Origin: Halichondria panicea
Lineage: Eukaryota; Porifera; Demospongiae; Suberitida; Halichondriidae
Reading direction: 5' to 3'
NCBI RefSeq assembly: GCF_963675165.1
Contig: NC_087393.1
Location: 5,196,202-5,260,201 of the forward strand
Length of the DNA stretch: 64,000 bases
The notes beneath the pieces were generated by a model. That model was not told the DNA's origin, did not search any database, and saw only the letters and a program-made list of their open reading frames with translations. The position numbers and the translations under genes were made by a program. This document shows positions 47,415 to 58,515 of this stretch, piece by piece. Every line of letters starts with the position of its first letter. Within the stretch, counting starts at the first letter, position 1.

Positions 47415-48593
47415 TTAAACATCAAGAGCCTCTTTCATCCATTTTGGCAAGATGTTTCGGTTACCAAGATATGGTTTCAATGCTCCTCCGTTCTTCATTC
47501 GTGGAAGGACCCGTTTACCAAAAAGATATGGTTTCAATACTCCTCCTTTTTTCATTCGTGGTAGCATTTGGGTTTGGAAACCTTGGTCAGGTTCCTTGAC
47601 AATATGAGAAGGAGCGCTTTTCGATCGCGGCCCTTGCACTCTAACATTTCCTTCATCGAGTAGCAATCCTTCCATTTCAGCATCGTCCATTTCAGCTTCC
47701 TCTTGCACGACAGCAGACTCTCTGTCAAGTTCTTCATTCCATATACCTGCATCACCAGCAGCTTTTATACCTTTCTTCAGAAGACCAGGACCGTGCTTAG
47801 CAATAGCGTTTCCAATAAAACTCAGCAATCCTTCCATTTCAGCATTGTCCATTTCAGCTTCCTCTTGCACGACAGCAGACTCTCTGTCAAGTTCTTCATT
47901 CCATATACCTGCATCACCAGCAGCTTTTATACCTTTCTTCAGAAGACCAGGACCGTGCTTGGCAATAGCGTTTCCAATATAACTCAGCAATCCTTCCATT
48001 TCAGCATTGTCCATTTCAGCTTCCTCTTGCACGACAGCAGACTCTCTGTCGAGTTCTTCATTCCATATACCCGCATCACCAGCAGCTTTTATACCTTTCT
48101 TCAGAAGACCAGGACCGTGCTTGGCAATAATATAACTCAGCAATCCTTCCATTTCAGCATTGTCCATTTCAGCTTCCTCTTGCACGACAACAGACTCTCT
48201 GTCGAGTTCTTCATTCCATATACCCGCATCACCAGCAGCTTTTATACCTTTCTTCAGAAGACCAGGACCGTGCTTGGCAATAGCGTTTCCAATATAACTC
48301 AGCAATCCTTCCATTTCAGCATTGTCCATTTCAGCTTCCTCTTGCACGACAGCAGACTCTCTGTCGAGTTCTTCATTCCATATACCCGCATCACCAGCAG
48401 CTTTTATACCTTTCTTCAGAAGACCAGGACCGTGCTTGGCAATAGCGTTTCCAATATAACTCAGCAATCCTTCCATTTCAGCATTGTCCTGAATGGCGGC
48501 GAGGAGAGCTTGAGCTTTGGCTTGTCGGGAGAGGGGGACTGCAATGGCAGAGGTTGCCATGGCAAACACAGTCATAATGATGAGAGCCTTCAT
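47415..48593 (-). CDS. secreted-peptide paralogue 4: five-repeat precursor
   Basis: Single-exon ORF, 392 residues. The family leader is followed by five near-identical ~53-residue repeats. Each has an amphipathic, cationic segment (GLLSYIGNAIAKHGPGLLKK then GIKAAGDAGIW) and an acidic spacer (NEELDRESAVVQEEAEMDN). One copy lacks three residues (SYIIAKH). The C-terminal part is basic and has its own short repeats (LPRMKKGGVLKPYL, LPRMKNGGALKPYL) plus FGKR, a classical amidation/dibasic cleavage site. The layout fits a multicopy peptide precursor in which acidic spacers mask cationic helices until release. No known family is recognised by name. Confidence 0.8.
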   Translation of the reverse strand: MKALIIMTVFAMATSAIAVPLSRQAKAQALLAAIQDNAEMEGLLSYIGNAIAKHGPGLLKKGIKAAGDAGIWNEELDRESAVVQEEAEMDNAEMEGLLSYIGNAIAKHGPGLLKKGIKAAGDAGIWNEELDRESVVVQEEAEMDNAEMEGLLSYIIAKHGPGLLKKGIKAAGDAGIWNEELDRESAVVQEEAEMDNAEMEGLLSYIGNAIAKHGPGLLKKGIKAAGDAGIWNEELDRESAVVQEEAEMDNAEMEGLLSFIGNAIAKHGPGLLKKGIKAAGDAGIWNEELDRESAVVQEEAEMDDAEMEGLLLDEGNVRVQGPRSKSAPSHIVKEPDQGFQTQMLPRMKKGGVLKPYLFGKRVLPRMKNGGALKPYLGNRNILPKWMKEALDV

Positions 48594-48680
48594 GTCTTCT
48601 TATAGAGTCGGTGAGTTTGGAGCTTCTTGAAGAGGCAGTTGATCGATTCAGTGAGTATGATGCTAGACTTTCTGCAACTG

Positions 48681-48688
48681 CTTTTATA
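48681..48688 (-). promoter_or_regulatory. TATA box of peptide paralogue 4
   Basis: TATAAAAG on the minus strand, about 90 bp 5' of the ATG. Confidence 0.65.
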
Positions 48689-48921
48689 CACGGCCATGAA
48701 TAAAAAGGAATCTCCCTGTGTGGGAAATCTTAAGACACCTATAATAATATCAACAGCCTTTGTGACTGCAGAGGAACAAGGAAAGAAGTTCACGTGTGCT
48801 GCACCTCCCCCCCCCCACATGATAACCAACAATTATTAACACTTTAAAATGTAAACACCAAGAATTTGATTGATCTTCTAAAGGCCTATACAAGTGCATG
48901 AGTTGGTTAGGAAGGTTGTTC

Positions 48922-49216
48922 CCAGCCATGCATATCTAGAAGCCACCATCACAAGGAAACACACTCCCTCATATAAGAGAGGCAATGCACATCTAGAAGC
49001 CACCATCACAAGGAAACACACTCCCTCATAAGAGAGCCATGCACATCTATAAGCCACCATCACAAGGAAACACACTCCCTCATAAGAGAGGCATGCACAT
49101 CTAAAAGCCACCATCTCAAGGAAACATGCACACTCCCTCATAAGAGAGCCATGCACATCTATAAGCCACCATCTCAAGGAAACACATTCCCTCATAAGAG
49201 AGCCATGCACATCTAT
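48922..49216. repeat. 54-bp satellite, ~5-6 copies
   Basis: Same unit as at 46240, about 330 bp 5' of paralogue 4, with some variant units (tctaaaagcc, catctcaagg). Confidence 0.9.
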
Positions 49217-49247
49217 ATAAGCCGCATGCTGCAGAAAGGCTGCTATA

Positions 49248-49365
49248 TACCGTAGAAACTGGATTATTAGCCCTTACTCGATTATAAGCGTATCTTAGTT
49301 TTAAGCGCATGCTCAACTGCAGGTTTTTTGTACTTTATTGAAGCGCTTTTCCAATTATGCGAAGA
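49248..49365. repeat. dispersed repeat, copy 1 (accgtagaaactggattattag)
   Basis: About 118 bp from accgtagaaactggattattag to ttccaattatgcgaag, repeated directly at 49669-49790 and in inverse order at about 52640-52740. Confidence 0.75.
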
Positions 49366-49668
49366 AATTTTTGAATTGATTGGCTAAATTTGTTTATCTC
49401 TATAGCTCTATATGAGCTACAGTCTATATATATAGCTGGTGATACCCATCTGGAAGGACTCTTTGGGCAATTAAGCTGTTACCTTGTCTGATCATGCTGA
49501 GAGAATGGAGACTTCTGTTCTTGCATGCATGATCAATTATGACATGTTTTATAATAATTATGAATTTAAATGCTGTACTAATGATAAGTGTATAGCATTA
49601 TGATAATAGATAGTAGCAAGATATAGACCTAGTTAAGGTAGCCTGCATGCCTAGTTTGCTCACTTTCT

Positions 49669-49790
49669 ACCGTAGAAACTGGATTATTAGCGCTTACTCG
49701 ATTATAGGCGTATCTTTATTTTAAGCGCATGCTCACCTGCAGGCTTTTTATACTCGAATTGAAGCGCTTTTCCAATTATGCGAAGGTTAT
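49669..49790. repeat. dispersed repeat, copy 2
   Basis: Second direct copy (accgtagaaactggattattagcgc ...). The segment agctggtgata...gtctgatcatgctgagagaatg also occurs twice (49435-49510, 52360-52435), so larger duplications are layered here. Confidence 0.75.
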
Positions 49791-49962
49791 TAGTGTAATT
49801 TTAGAATTGATTTAGCTAATTTTGTTTATCTACGAGCTAGTCAGAAAAGGCTGGACACGTGTCATCCGTAGTCATCCGTTAGTCATTAATAGTCATCAAT
49901 AATCCCATGAATACGCTTAAAATCGATCCTTTTCTATCCTGCTGAGTCAGCATTTTACCTAA

Positions 49963-51937
49963 GGGTCATTCCATATCAATTCAACGAAATTTAAAACGTG
50001 ACGTCTTCAGAATTGCACGAAACTTGGTACATGTGTGAGGAATGGTATGATAACATCTCAGAAAAAATGTTGGGTTTGTAAACAATATGGCTTCTGAGAT
50101 TAAGTTAATTAAAAAATGCAGAATTTCCCCACTTTTAGAAACTGGCTGCTGTTAGTTAAACTGTAACTTTCTAACCATTAACATTCAAGACTAAGAATGT
50201 ATATCATCTTGTTGCCTAAGAAATTCCGCATCATTTGGCATGTTGTATGGCTTCACTCGATAAAGTTTGGGTATTCCATCTAATTAGTGTTCTTTGAAGT
50301 CCGGCTTCTCAAAAAACGCTGTTTTTTTCCTGTACTTTTTTGAGTATCATGTTCCTTATACAATTCTCTTGAAGTGTGACAAGTTTGATTCTGGGATTCC
50401 AATGGGATCATGAGATATGTTGTGGGATGTAGTGTGATTTGGGCAATATTTGTGGTTTTAGAGAATAAACAGTCCTTAAAAAAATTTTGCAAAGCCTTTC
50501 TGCATTCCCAATTGTTACTGTGCACTTTTCCTTAGTAAGTAAGCTGTGTGTGAGACCCTTTGTTGTGGCAATATTGCAATTAGCAATATATCGTAGGTTT
50601 TAAGTTGATGAACGACATTACCTACGTTCAAGCTAACAATTGTACGTTTTAGTTGTAGCAATGGTGATTTCATAAAAGTTGAGCAGTATAAAACATTAGC
50701 ATTAACATTTAAAAACATTAACAAGCCTAGCCCAAATGTTTGGTCAGTATTTCAGATGCAGCTTTAATCTCCTTCTTGGATAAATTCGACCTGTTCTGAT
50801 TTGATGATCAATTGTTTAAAAAAATAAAATCATGTAGGCAACGTATAAAATTATCTATGTCTGAGGCTGGGATACTTGAATAAGCTGCATTATGGCCCGT
50901 GAGGGTAAAGAAATTGTACACACACTAGTGAGTTGTGTGGTTTACTTGGAAAACACCCTAGCTAACCACCCATTTTTTTGTGCAAACCAATCACGAAATA
51001 TTCTCTGGTAGCATTTCAGTTTCTACTGAGATTACTCAGTGTCCATCTTCTGACTGCAGTACTATACTGTATCAGTAGCTAGAGATGGTTCAAATAATTT
51101 ATAATGTGTGTAGTTTGCATGTATCTGGAATTGTTTGAGAAAACAAGAAATTATTGTTCAAGATGATGCTGCTCTCTCTCATAGTCCTCTGTAGTGCAGT
51201 ACTCAAATGGCTGATATGCTTGTCACCGCTCAATCAAATAGCTGGCGTGGTGTCAGTATTATTTTGCTGCTCGTATGGTCGCTGTAAACTTGTTTTAGCT
51301 ATCAGTCGTTTTACAGTTCCTCGGCTGAAAATGTCACTCGGCCGAAAGTTCGAATTCTTCCTTGTGATAACATAAGTTCAGGAAAGTTAGCACACATATT
51401 TTAGGTACATTACACAACAAAGAAGGACTGTTTATTCTCTGAAACCACAAATATTGCCCAAATCACACTACATCCCACAACATATCTCATGATCCCATTG
51501 GAATCCCAGAATCAAACTTGTCACACTTCAAGAGAATGGTATAAGGAACATGATACTTAAAAAAGTACAGGAAAAAAACAGCGTTTTTTGAGAAATCAGA
51601 GTTTGAAGGATACTAATTAGATGCAATACCTAAAATGTATTAAGTGAAGCCGTACAACATACCAAATGATGCGGAATTTCTTAGGCAACAAGATGATATA
51701 CATTCTTAGTCTTGAATGTTAATGGTTAGAAAGTTACAGTTTAACTAACAGCAGCCAGTTTCTAAAAGTGGAGAATTTCTGCATTTTTTAATTAACTCAA
51801 TCTCAGAAGCCATATTGTTTACAAACCCAAAATTTGTTCTGATATGTTACCATACCATTCCTCACACATGTACCAAGTTTCGTGGAATTCTGAAGACGTC
51901 ACGTTTTAAATTTCGTTGAATTGATATGGAATGACCC
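49963..51937. mobile_element. foldback element, ~1,975 bp with ~520-bp inverted arms and CTAA target duplication
   Basis: Left end gggtcattccatatcaattc and right end gaattgatatggaatgaccc are perfect inverse copies. The arms stay similar over about 520 bp (left to ~50490, right from ~51410), sharing ggattccaatgggatcatgagatatgttgtggg. CTAA flanks both sides (49959-49962, 51938-51941) as a likely target-site duplication. The centre has no convincing transposase; the 73-codon ORF at 51154 is not recognisable. Non-autonomous DNA element. Confidence 0.85.
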
Positions 51938-51941
51938 CTAA

Positions 51942-53692
51942 CTCTTCCATTGCTTGTCTATCTCTCTTGTATTATATCTCCTGTTAGTTAATGAGTCGTA
52001 GTAGTTTAACAATATGATTGCTATACCTGCTACATCAAGACAGGAGTAAAAAAACAAAGGCAAGTACAGCAACAACTTGATGTTTGTGACTAATCTAAGT
52101 TTCTGGCTCATTGCTTCTAGTATGGCTATGCTACTCAGTTTCTAGTTTCACTGGGTATTTTTAGCATCATTTATTACTAGTATGGAGTGCTAAAATCGCT
52201 TGCAGGCTTTTGACTTGGCTGAATAGCTACTGTTCTCTGCAAGTTTCCGTATATCTCTCAATGCACACACATTTCCTCCGTAAAACATTATGACGCGTGT
52301 CCAATCTCCTATGCGAGCTAGTTAGCTTGTACAGTGCATGATAGCTATATACTAATATAGCTGGTGATATCCATCTGTAAGGACTCTCTGCATGGGCATG
52401 CTGTTACCTTGTCTGATCATGCTGAGAGAATGTGAGACATGGATGAGGTCCTTTTATTCCAAGTTCCTGGTCAATATGAATGTTTTTATAATAATTTATG
52501 AATTTAAATGATGTAAATGAACTATAAAATGAACTGCAACATAATAGTATGATATAGATCCGGTTAGGGTTGCCTGCTTGCTCACTTTCTAGCCAGCTTG
52601 CGAGTCAGCTCTCATCACAGAGACATCCGGTTGTTGGGTGGGGCTCAAAATGATTCATTATAGGCGCATTCTCGAATATAAGCGTATAGAGCTCTGCTAT
52701 TGACCCCATGCATGCGCTAATAATCCAGTTTCTACGGTATTCCGCAAACATTAAATCCGGAAAGTTTATACGTGTACCCTCGAAATACGGTATACACACA
52801 TATGGTACCACCCCACCACCACCACAAAGCCACTGATACAACCACATCATGCATGATCAAAATGAACTGTAAACTTCTTATTGCACAACTTCAAAGGAAT
52901 GTTTCATATTATACACATGCACTATATGATTATTCATCCAGTTTCTGTAAACTACTGTACACACATATACACATTGTATTCAGTTGATCCCTCTACATTA
53001 GCTTATAGATCGTCCTTGCATCACCGATTCTGTTTCAGGACAAGAATGAGAGCAACTTCAGCAGCTTGTCACCTCTACTTATCTCTACACCCACACACAC
53101 GCAAGGAGCTAGGGCGTAACTTGGTAGATCAGATACAACGAGCAAATGAGGAGATTACTACCCGGATTTGATCGTCTTGCTATGTACAAACTTTAATTAT
53201 GTCAAACCGCTACATGTAAGTGCTGCTAACATTATTCATTGTAGCTACTTAATGATTCATTATATTATCATAGGTCAAACGCGACCGCACATGTACAGAA
53301 TCTTAGCATTACAAACAAGGAAATGTAGTTACACGATAGTGAGTCCGCAATGCTATATATATATATGCATAGTAAGACGCTCCATTTCCTCATGTGCTCC
53401 TCGTTATAATTTCATAAGCAAATTGGAAATTAGAGATCTTTCCCAATCACCACCAGCACATGCACAACATGCACAACATGCAATACAGGCAGCTGCTACT
53501 ACACACAAGGGATGGTATAATGTACTGCACAAGAGATGTCCATGAAAGTGGTTTAGATATACTATTTCCAAGAAATGAATCCAATTTCAGATCAAATATT
53601 GCTCAAAGCAATCATAACCCAACTAATTATATCGTACATTTCTAGAATCTACAGAATCATTCTAATACATACGTACACTATTAGCACAGTCA
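51942..53692. other. repeat-derived spacer
   Basis: It holds an inverted copy of the accgtagaaactgg repeat (about 52640-52740), the duplicated segment shared with 46.5 and 61.4 kb (52975-53120), and acatgcacaac short repeats near 53458-53480. No gene seen. Confidence 0.55.
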
Positions 53693-54301
53693 TCAAACAA
53701 TGTACTCATTATTCTTGCTGTTAGTAATGTCATCTAGCCATTTAGGAGTATCGTCAAAAGAATATTTCTTACGCAAATTTTCCGTCTGTTGGCGCAGTCT
53801 ATTACACCTTTCTTCGTCTTTTTTATGCTTGTAAATCCTCTGTCCGCACTCAATAAGAACATCCAACGCAAATTTCCTAAATTTGTTCTTCCCTTGCACG
53901 GCAGCAGACTCTCTCTCGAGTTCTTCATCCCACAAACCCGCACCACCTAGAAACTTGAGAACAGTTGGACCATACTTCCCAACAGCGCCTCCAATATCAC
54001 TCAACAATCCTTCCATTTCAGCTTCATCTATTTCAGCTTCGTCTATTTCTGCTTTCTTTTGTACGGAAGCAACTTCTCTGTCAAGTTTTTCATCCCACAA
54101 TAATGCACTACCTAGAGCGGCAAGACCAGTCTTGAGAACAGTTGGACCATACTTCACAACAGCATCTCCAAGCCATCCTTCCATTTCAACATTGTCCTGA
54201 ATGACGGCGAGGAGAGGTCGAGCTTTGGCTTGTCGGGAGAGGGGGACTGCAATGGCAGAGGTTGCCATGACAAGCACAGTCACAATGATGAGAGCCTTCA
54301 T
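53693..54301 (-). CDS. secreted-peptide paralogue 5
   Basis: Single-exon ORF, 202 residues. The family leader (MKALIIVTVLVMATSAIAV) is followed by two amphipathic segments (a divergent WLGDAVVKYGPTVLKTGLAA, and the common GLLSDIGGAVGKYGPTVLKF) with acidic spacers, one enlarged by an EIDEA repeat. The C-terminal ~70 residues are basic (KNKFRKFALDVLIECGQRIY, RLRQQTENLRKKY) with two Cys. Probably secreted and cleaved. The C-terminal domains differ fully between paralogues while the leader does not. Confidence 0.75.
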   Translation of the reverse strand: MKALIIVTVLVMATSAIAVPLSRQAKARPLLAVIQDNVEMEGWLGDAVVKYGPTVLKTGLAALGSALLWDEKLDREVASVQKKAEIDEAEIDEAEMEGLLSDIGGAVGKYGPTVLKFLGGAGLWDEELERESAAVQGKNKFRKFALDVLIECGQRIYKHKKDEERCNRLRQQTENLRKKYSFDDTPKWLDDITNSKNNEYIV

Positions 54302-54391
54302 GTCTTCTTATAGCGTCGGAGAGTTTGGAGCTTCTTGAAGAGGCAGTTAATCGATCTTCAGTGAGTATGATTACTAGACTTTCTGCAACTG

Positions 54392-54399
54392 CTTTTATA
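54392..54399 (-). promoter_or_regulatory. TATA box of peptide paralogue 5
   Basis: TATAAAAG on the minus strand, about 91 bp 5' of the ATG. Confidence 0.65.
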
Positions 54400-54627
54400 C
54401 ACAGCCATGAATAAAAAGGTATATCCCTGCGTGGAAAATCTGAAGACACCTATAATATCAACAGCCTTTGTGGCTGCTGAGAAACAAGGAAAGAAGTTCA
54501 CGTGTGCTGCACCTCTCGCCCATTAACACAAAGTACTCTAAATGCAAACACCAAGAATTTGGAATTTGTTTTATCTTCTAAAGGCCATTATACAAGTGCA
54601 TGAGTTGGTTAGGAAGGTTGTTCCCAG

Positions 54628-55040
54628 CCATGCACATCTATAAGCCACCATCACAAGGAAACACACTCCCTCATAAGAGAGCCATGCACATGCATCTATA
54701 AGCCACCATCACAAGGAAACACACTCCCTCATAAAAGAGGCATGCACATCTATAAGCCACCATCACAAGGAAACACACTCCCTACCATCACAAGGAAACA
54801 CACTCCCTCATAAGAGAGCCATGCACATCTATAAGCCACCATCACAAGGAAACACACTCCCTCATAAGAGAGCCATGCACATCTATAAAACACCATCACA
54901 AAGAAACACACTCTCTCATAAGAGAGCCATGCACATCTATAAGCCACCATCACAAGGAAACACACTCCCTCATAAGAGAGCCATGAACATCTATGAGCCA
55001 CCATCACAAGGAAACACACTTCCTCATAAGAGAGCCATGT
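54628..55040. repeat. 54-bp satellite, ~7-8 copies
   Basis: Same unit as at 46240, about 330 bp 5' of paralogue 5, with one partial unit near 54784. Confidence 0.9.
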
Positions 55041-55176
55041 CCCACAAGCCAGGGGCTTGATACTAGGCAGCTGTTTCCCTCTCCTATATACAGTTTCCTC
55101 GACAAGTTCACACAATGTGGGAAATGGATTTTACACAACTCTTAAAGCTGCTAAGTGTAGACACAGATGCTACCAC

Positions 55177-55414
55177 TACCGTATAGCGCGAAATTTTCGA
55201 GGGGCTTAATTTTCGCGGATTTCGTGGGTTAGCAATCCTACACGAAAATTAAGCTCACGAAAATTGTTGTTTAATTAGAATTATCTGCTATAACGTGCAA
55301 AGATTTAAAGGCGTGGCTTCCGGTAAGCAGTCATTCCGCGAACATTGTGCAACGAAATCTTTTAGAGGCCAATCCACGAAATATAAGTACCTTGAAATTT
55401 CGCACTATACGGTA
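55177..55414. mobile_element. MITE-like element, 238 bp
   Basis: Ends taccgtatagcgcgaaattt and, inverted, taccgtatagtgcgaaattt (19/20 match). Inner palindromic words (cgaaaattaagctcacgaaaatt, gcggatttcg). No ORF. Likely TA-target, non-autonomous. Confidence 0.8.
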
Positions 55415-56549
55415 TACTCCCCCCCCCTCCAAAGATACTGTATACAGCATTAAGATACAAGATATCATGAAAGTGGTTTATAATTATATAGATCCATGCA
55501 CTGATCGAGTTATATCATGCTGCATGAAATTAATCAATTTCATATCAAACACATAATTATTATAATTATATACTGGAAAACAAATGTGCACATAATTATA
55601 TGCACTAATAGCACAGTCATCAAACATGCATTTATAGCATGCATATATAGTTTTACAGTAACTTTGTCATCACCTGCATCATGCAGTTTCTGTTCAAGGG
55701 GAAAAGGCCAGTTTAATAATAATTACATAATAATTACATCTAATTATAGGAGTGGCTATTTTATAGTAGCTTATCTACTAGCCTGGCATAGCCGAAGAGA
55801 GCTGGTCTAGACACTGTCTAGAGCTAGCTATAGCTGTGTTGTTTCTTCTGGCTGGTATATATACATGCATGGTTGAGGGAGGGGCTGACTGACTGAACAG
55901 AGAGGGGAGTGGCTCTGTACCGTTCGTTTGGAGGGATGGGCTGGCTGCGCAAGGCTTTGAGTTCTATATAGTGTGGACAGAAGCCCTTGTGTGGACGAGA
56001 GCTATCTTTTCCTATAGTTGTCTTCTTGTTTGAATAGTGTTGCTATGTGGTAGTCATACAAGCTTACATGCATGGCTGGATGCATAGCCACCAATCAGCC
56101 AATCCGAGATGGGAGTTACTGCACAGTGCCTTGGGGTTTATGACAGTAACATGTAAGTCTCATAAAAGAGGCATGTCCCACACACATGCAAGGGCCTCGT
56201 TATTACTAGACAGCTCTGGTATAGATCCCCAAGATAACAGTTTCCATACAATAACAACTCGCTTCGCATTCGTGGCACACACTCCCACATCCATAATGCG
56301 CTGAAGAATAATGACATCAGCTGGCTCTTAGTGAGAGCCACCTCAATCAACAACAGTCTATACAATAGTTGAACGGTATATATAACATACTTACATATAT
56401 ACATGTTTCACTATTTAATACAACCTGAATCAATATGCTCACTATATATGCAATAACAACGGCCAGTCTTGGCTTGCCTATAATTATAGCCAACACATTA
56501 TACAGGTACACACGCACACAAGGAGCTAGGGCGTACCAGCGCAGAACTT
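55415..56549. other. spacer, nothing recognised
   Basis: AT-rich with scattered aattat words. A relic of the 54-bp satellite (cataaaagaggcatgtcc) lies near 56160. No coding exon that I can support. Confidence 0.5.
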
Positions 56550-56747
56550 AAGGTGACATATTTTCGCGTGTATTAATTTCTGCTATTTCTGCGAACGAGA
56601 GTAAAATCACAAAAATTAGTACTCGCAAATAATTGGCCGCTCTCTTGTTTAATGTATCCAGATCGACATTTCGCAAAAAATTGTACCAGCAAAATGTACA
56701 AAACTGTAAAAACGTAAACAAATCTACCTGTGAAAATATGTCACCTT
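56550..56747. mobile_element. MITE-like element, 198 bp
   Basis: Perfect 16-bp inverted ends aaggtgacatattttc / gaaaatatgtcacctt. A decayed relative is at about 42960-43005 (gaaaatatgtccccat). Confidence 0.8.
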
Positions 56748-56969
56748 GAGGTATATAAGTATATAGATCAGCCATCCTTATATAATGGTGTGTATTAGAC
56801 ACTAGACACAATCAACACTTGCACACATCCAGTACATGCATAGGAAGCTGCTAGTAGAACCCTCACTGCGTTCGGGATTCTACAGAACGCCCTTTGGGCT
56901 TCTAAATCACGTAGAAACTTCCTAAACAGTGTCTAACTATTATATAGATGTCCATGAAAGTGGTTGAAT

Positions 56970-57199
56970 TACCGTATAGCAGGATTTTTTTCAAGGGCAG
57001 AGCTGCCAGAGCATGCATGCAGTTAACACGAAGATTAAAACTGGAAGAAACTCTCATGCACTGCATGGTATTTTATACGTTTGCACATTGCTGGTGGGTG
57101 TAGTATCCAGGCATTGAAGCGTGATTACAACTGATTAAATTTATTTTGAGGGCTCTCAATCAAAAATTTGCACCCATGACAATTTCCCGCTATACGGTA
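56970..57199. mobile_element. MITE-like element, 230 bp
   Basis: Ends taccgtatagc and gctatacggta; the same family as the 55.2-kb element by its termini. No ORF. Confidence 0.7.
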
Positions 57200-57373
57200 T
57201 ACCAAATATGCAAGGTTCCATGAAATGAATCCAATTTCAGTCAAACATCGCATGTTCATAATTACAATAACGCAAATCATACACAACCATATAATACTAT
57301 AAAGTCACTAAATAGATATACATATTTATTATGCATGCACTAATTGCACAGTCATTAAATAATGTTCTCTTTG

Positions 57374-58183
57374 CTATTCCAAAGCACCAACAGCATCGTT
57401 GAGGATATTTTCTGCAGTAAGCTTGTTAATTTCATTACTTAGCTTGGATATTTTCTTCGCTTTTAAATTAGCAGCTATACTACTATTAAGAATGGCTATC
57501 AATTTTCGTTTAGCATTCTGTTCCATTTCAGCTTCTTCTTGCACGGCAGCAGACTCTCTGTTAAGTTCTTCATCCCACAAACCAGCACTACCTAGAAACT
57601 TGAGAACGCTTGGAGCATACTTCCCAACAGTGCCTCCAATATCACTCAACAATCCTTCCATTTCAGCTTCTTCTTGTACGGCAGCAGACTCTCTCTCGAG
57701 TTCTTCATCCCACAAACCCGCACCACCTAGAAACTTGAGAACAGTTGGACCATACTTCCCAACAGCGCCTCCAATATCACTCAACAATCCTTCCATTTCA
57801 GCTTCTTCTTGCACGGCAGCAGACTCTCTGTCGAGTTCTTCATCCCACAAACCCGCACCACCTAGAAACTTGAGAACAGTTGGACCATACTTCCCAACAG
57901 CGCCTCCAATATCACTCAGCAATCCTTCCATTTCAGCTTCTTCTTGCACGGCAGCAGACTCTCTGTTAAGTTCTTCATCCCACAAACCCGCACTACCTAG
58001 AAACTTGAGAACAGTTGGAGCATGCTTCCCAACAGCGCCTGCAACATCACTCAACCATCCTTCCATTTTAGCATTGTCTTGCATGGCGGCGAGGAGAGCT
58101 TGAGCTTTGGCTTGTCGGGAGAGGGGGACTGCAATGGCAGAGGTTGCCATGGCGAGCACAGTCACAATGATGAGAGCCTTCAT
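57374..58183 (-). CDS. secreted-peptide paralogue 6: four-repeat precursor
   Basis: Single-exon ORF, 269 residues. The family leader is followed by four ~43-residue repeats. Each is an amphipathic segment (GLLSDIGGAVGKYGPTVLKF then LGGAGLW, with variants VAGAVGKHAP and GTVGKYAPS) plus an acidic spacer (DEELDRESAAVQEEAEME). The middle two are nearly identical. The C-terminus is a different lysine-rich helix (NAKRKLIAILNSSIAANLKA). The helix/acidic alternation suggests a polypeptide precursor for membrane-active peptides; activity is not shown by sequence alone. Confidence 0.8.
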   Translation of the reverse strand: MKALIIVTVLAMATSAIAVPLSRQAKAQALLAAMQDNAKMEGWLSDVAGAVGKHAPTVLKFLGSAGLWDEELNRESAAVQEEAEMEGLLSDIGGAVGKYGPTVLKFLGGAGLWDEELDRESAAVQEEAEMEGLLSDIGGAVGKYGPTVLKFLGGAGLWDEELERESAAVQEEAEMEGLLSDIGGTVGKYAPSVLKFLGSAGLWDEELNRESAAVQEEAEMEQNAKRKLIAILNSSIAANLKAKKISKLSNEINKLTAENILNDAVGALE

Positions 58184-58273
58184 GTCTTCTTATAGCGTCG
58201 GAGAGTTTGGAGCTTCTTGAAGAGGCAGTTGATCGATCTTCAGTGAGTATGATTACTAGACTTTCTGCAACTG

Positions 58274-58281
58274 CTTTTATA
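58274..58281 (-). promoter_or_regulatory. TATA box of peptide paralogue 6
   Basis: TATAAAAG on the minus strand, about 91 bp 5' of the ATG. Confidence 0.65.
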
Positions 58282-58515
58282 CACGGCCATAAATAAAATG
58301 GAATTTCCCTGTGTGGGAAATCTGAAGACACCTAATAATATCAACAACCCTTGTGGCTGCTGAGGAACAATTAAGGAAAGAAGTTCACGTGTGCTGCACC
58401 TCTCCCACACGATAACAATTATTAACACTTAAAAATGCAAAAACGTAATTTGTTTTATCTTCTAAAGGCCTGTATATACAAGTGCATGAGTTGGTTAGGA
58501 AGGTTGTTCCCAGCC

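Noticed and set aside
47703-48605. Plus-strand 300-codon ORF opposite the five-repeat precursor
   Set aside because: A shadow of the repeated coding sequence; no leader, and composition mirrors the minus-strand gene.
51154-51375. 73-codon ORF in the foldback element as a transposase
   Set aside because: Too short, no catalytic motif, mostly hydrophobic; likely chance.
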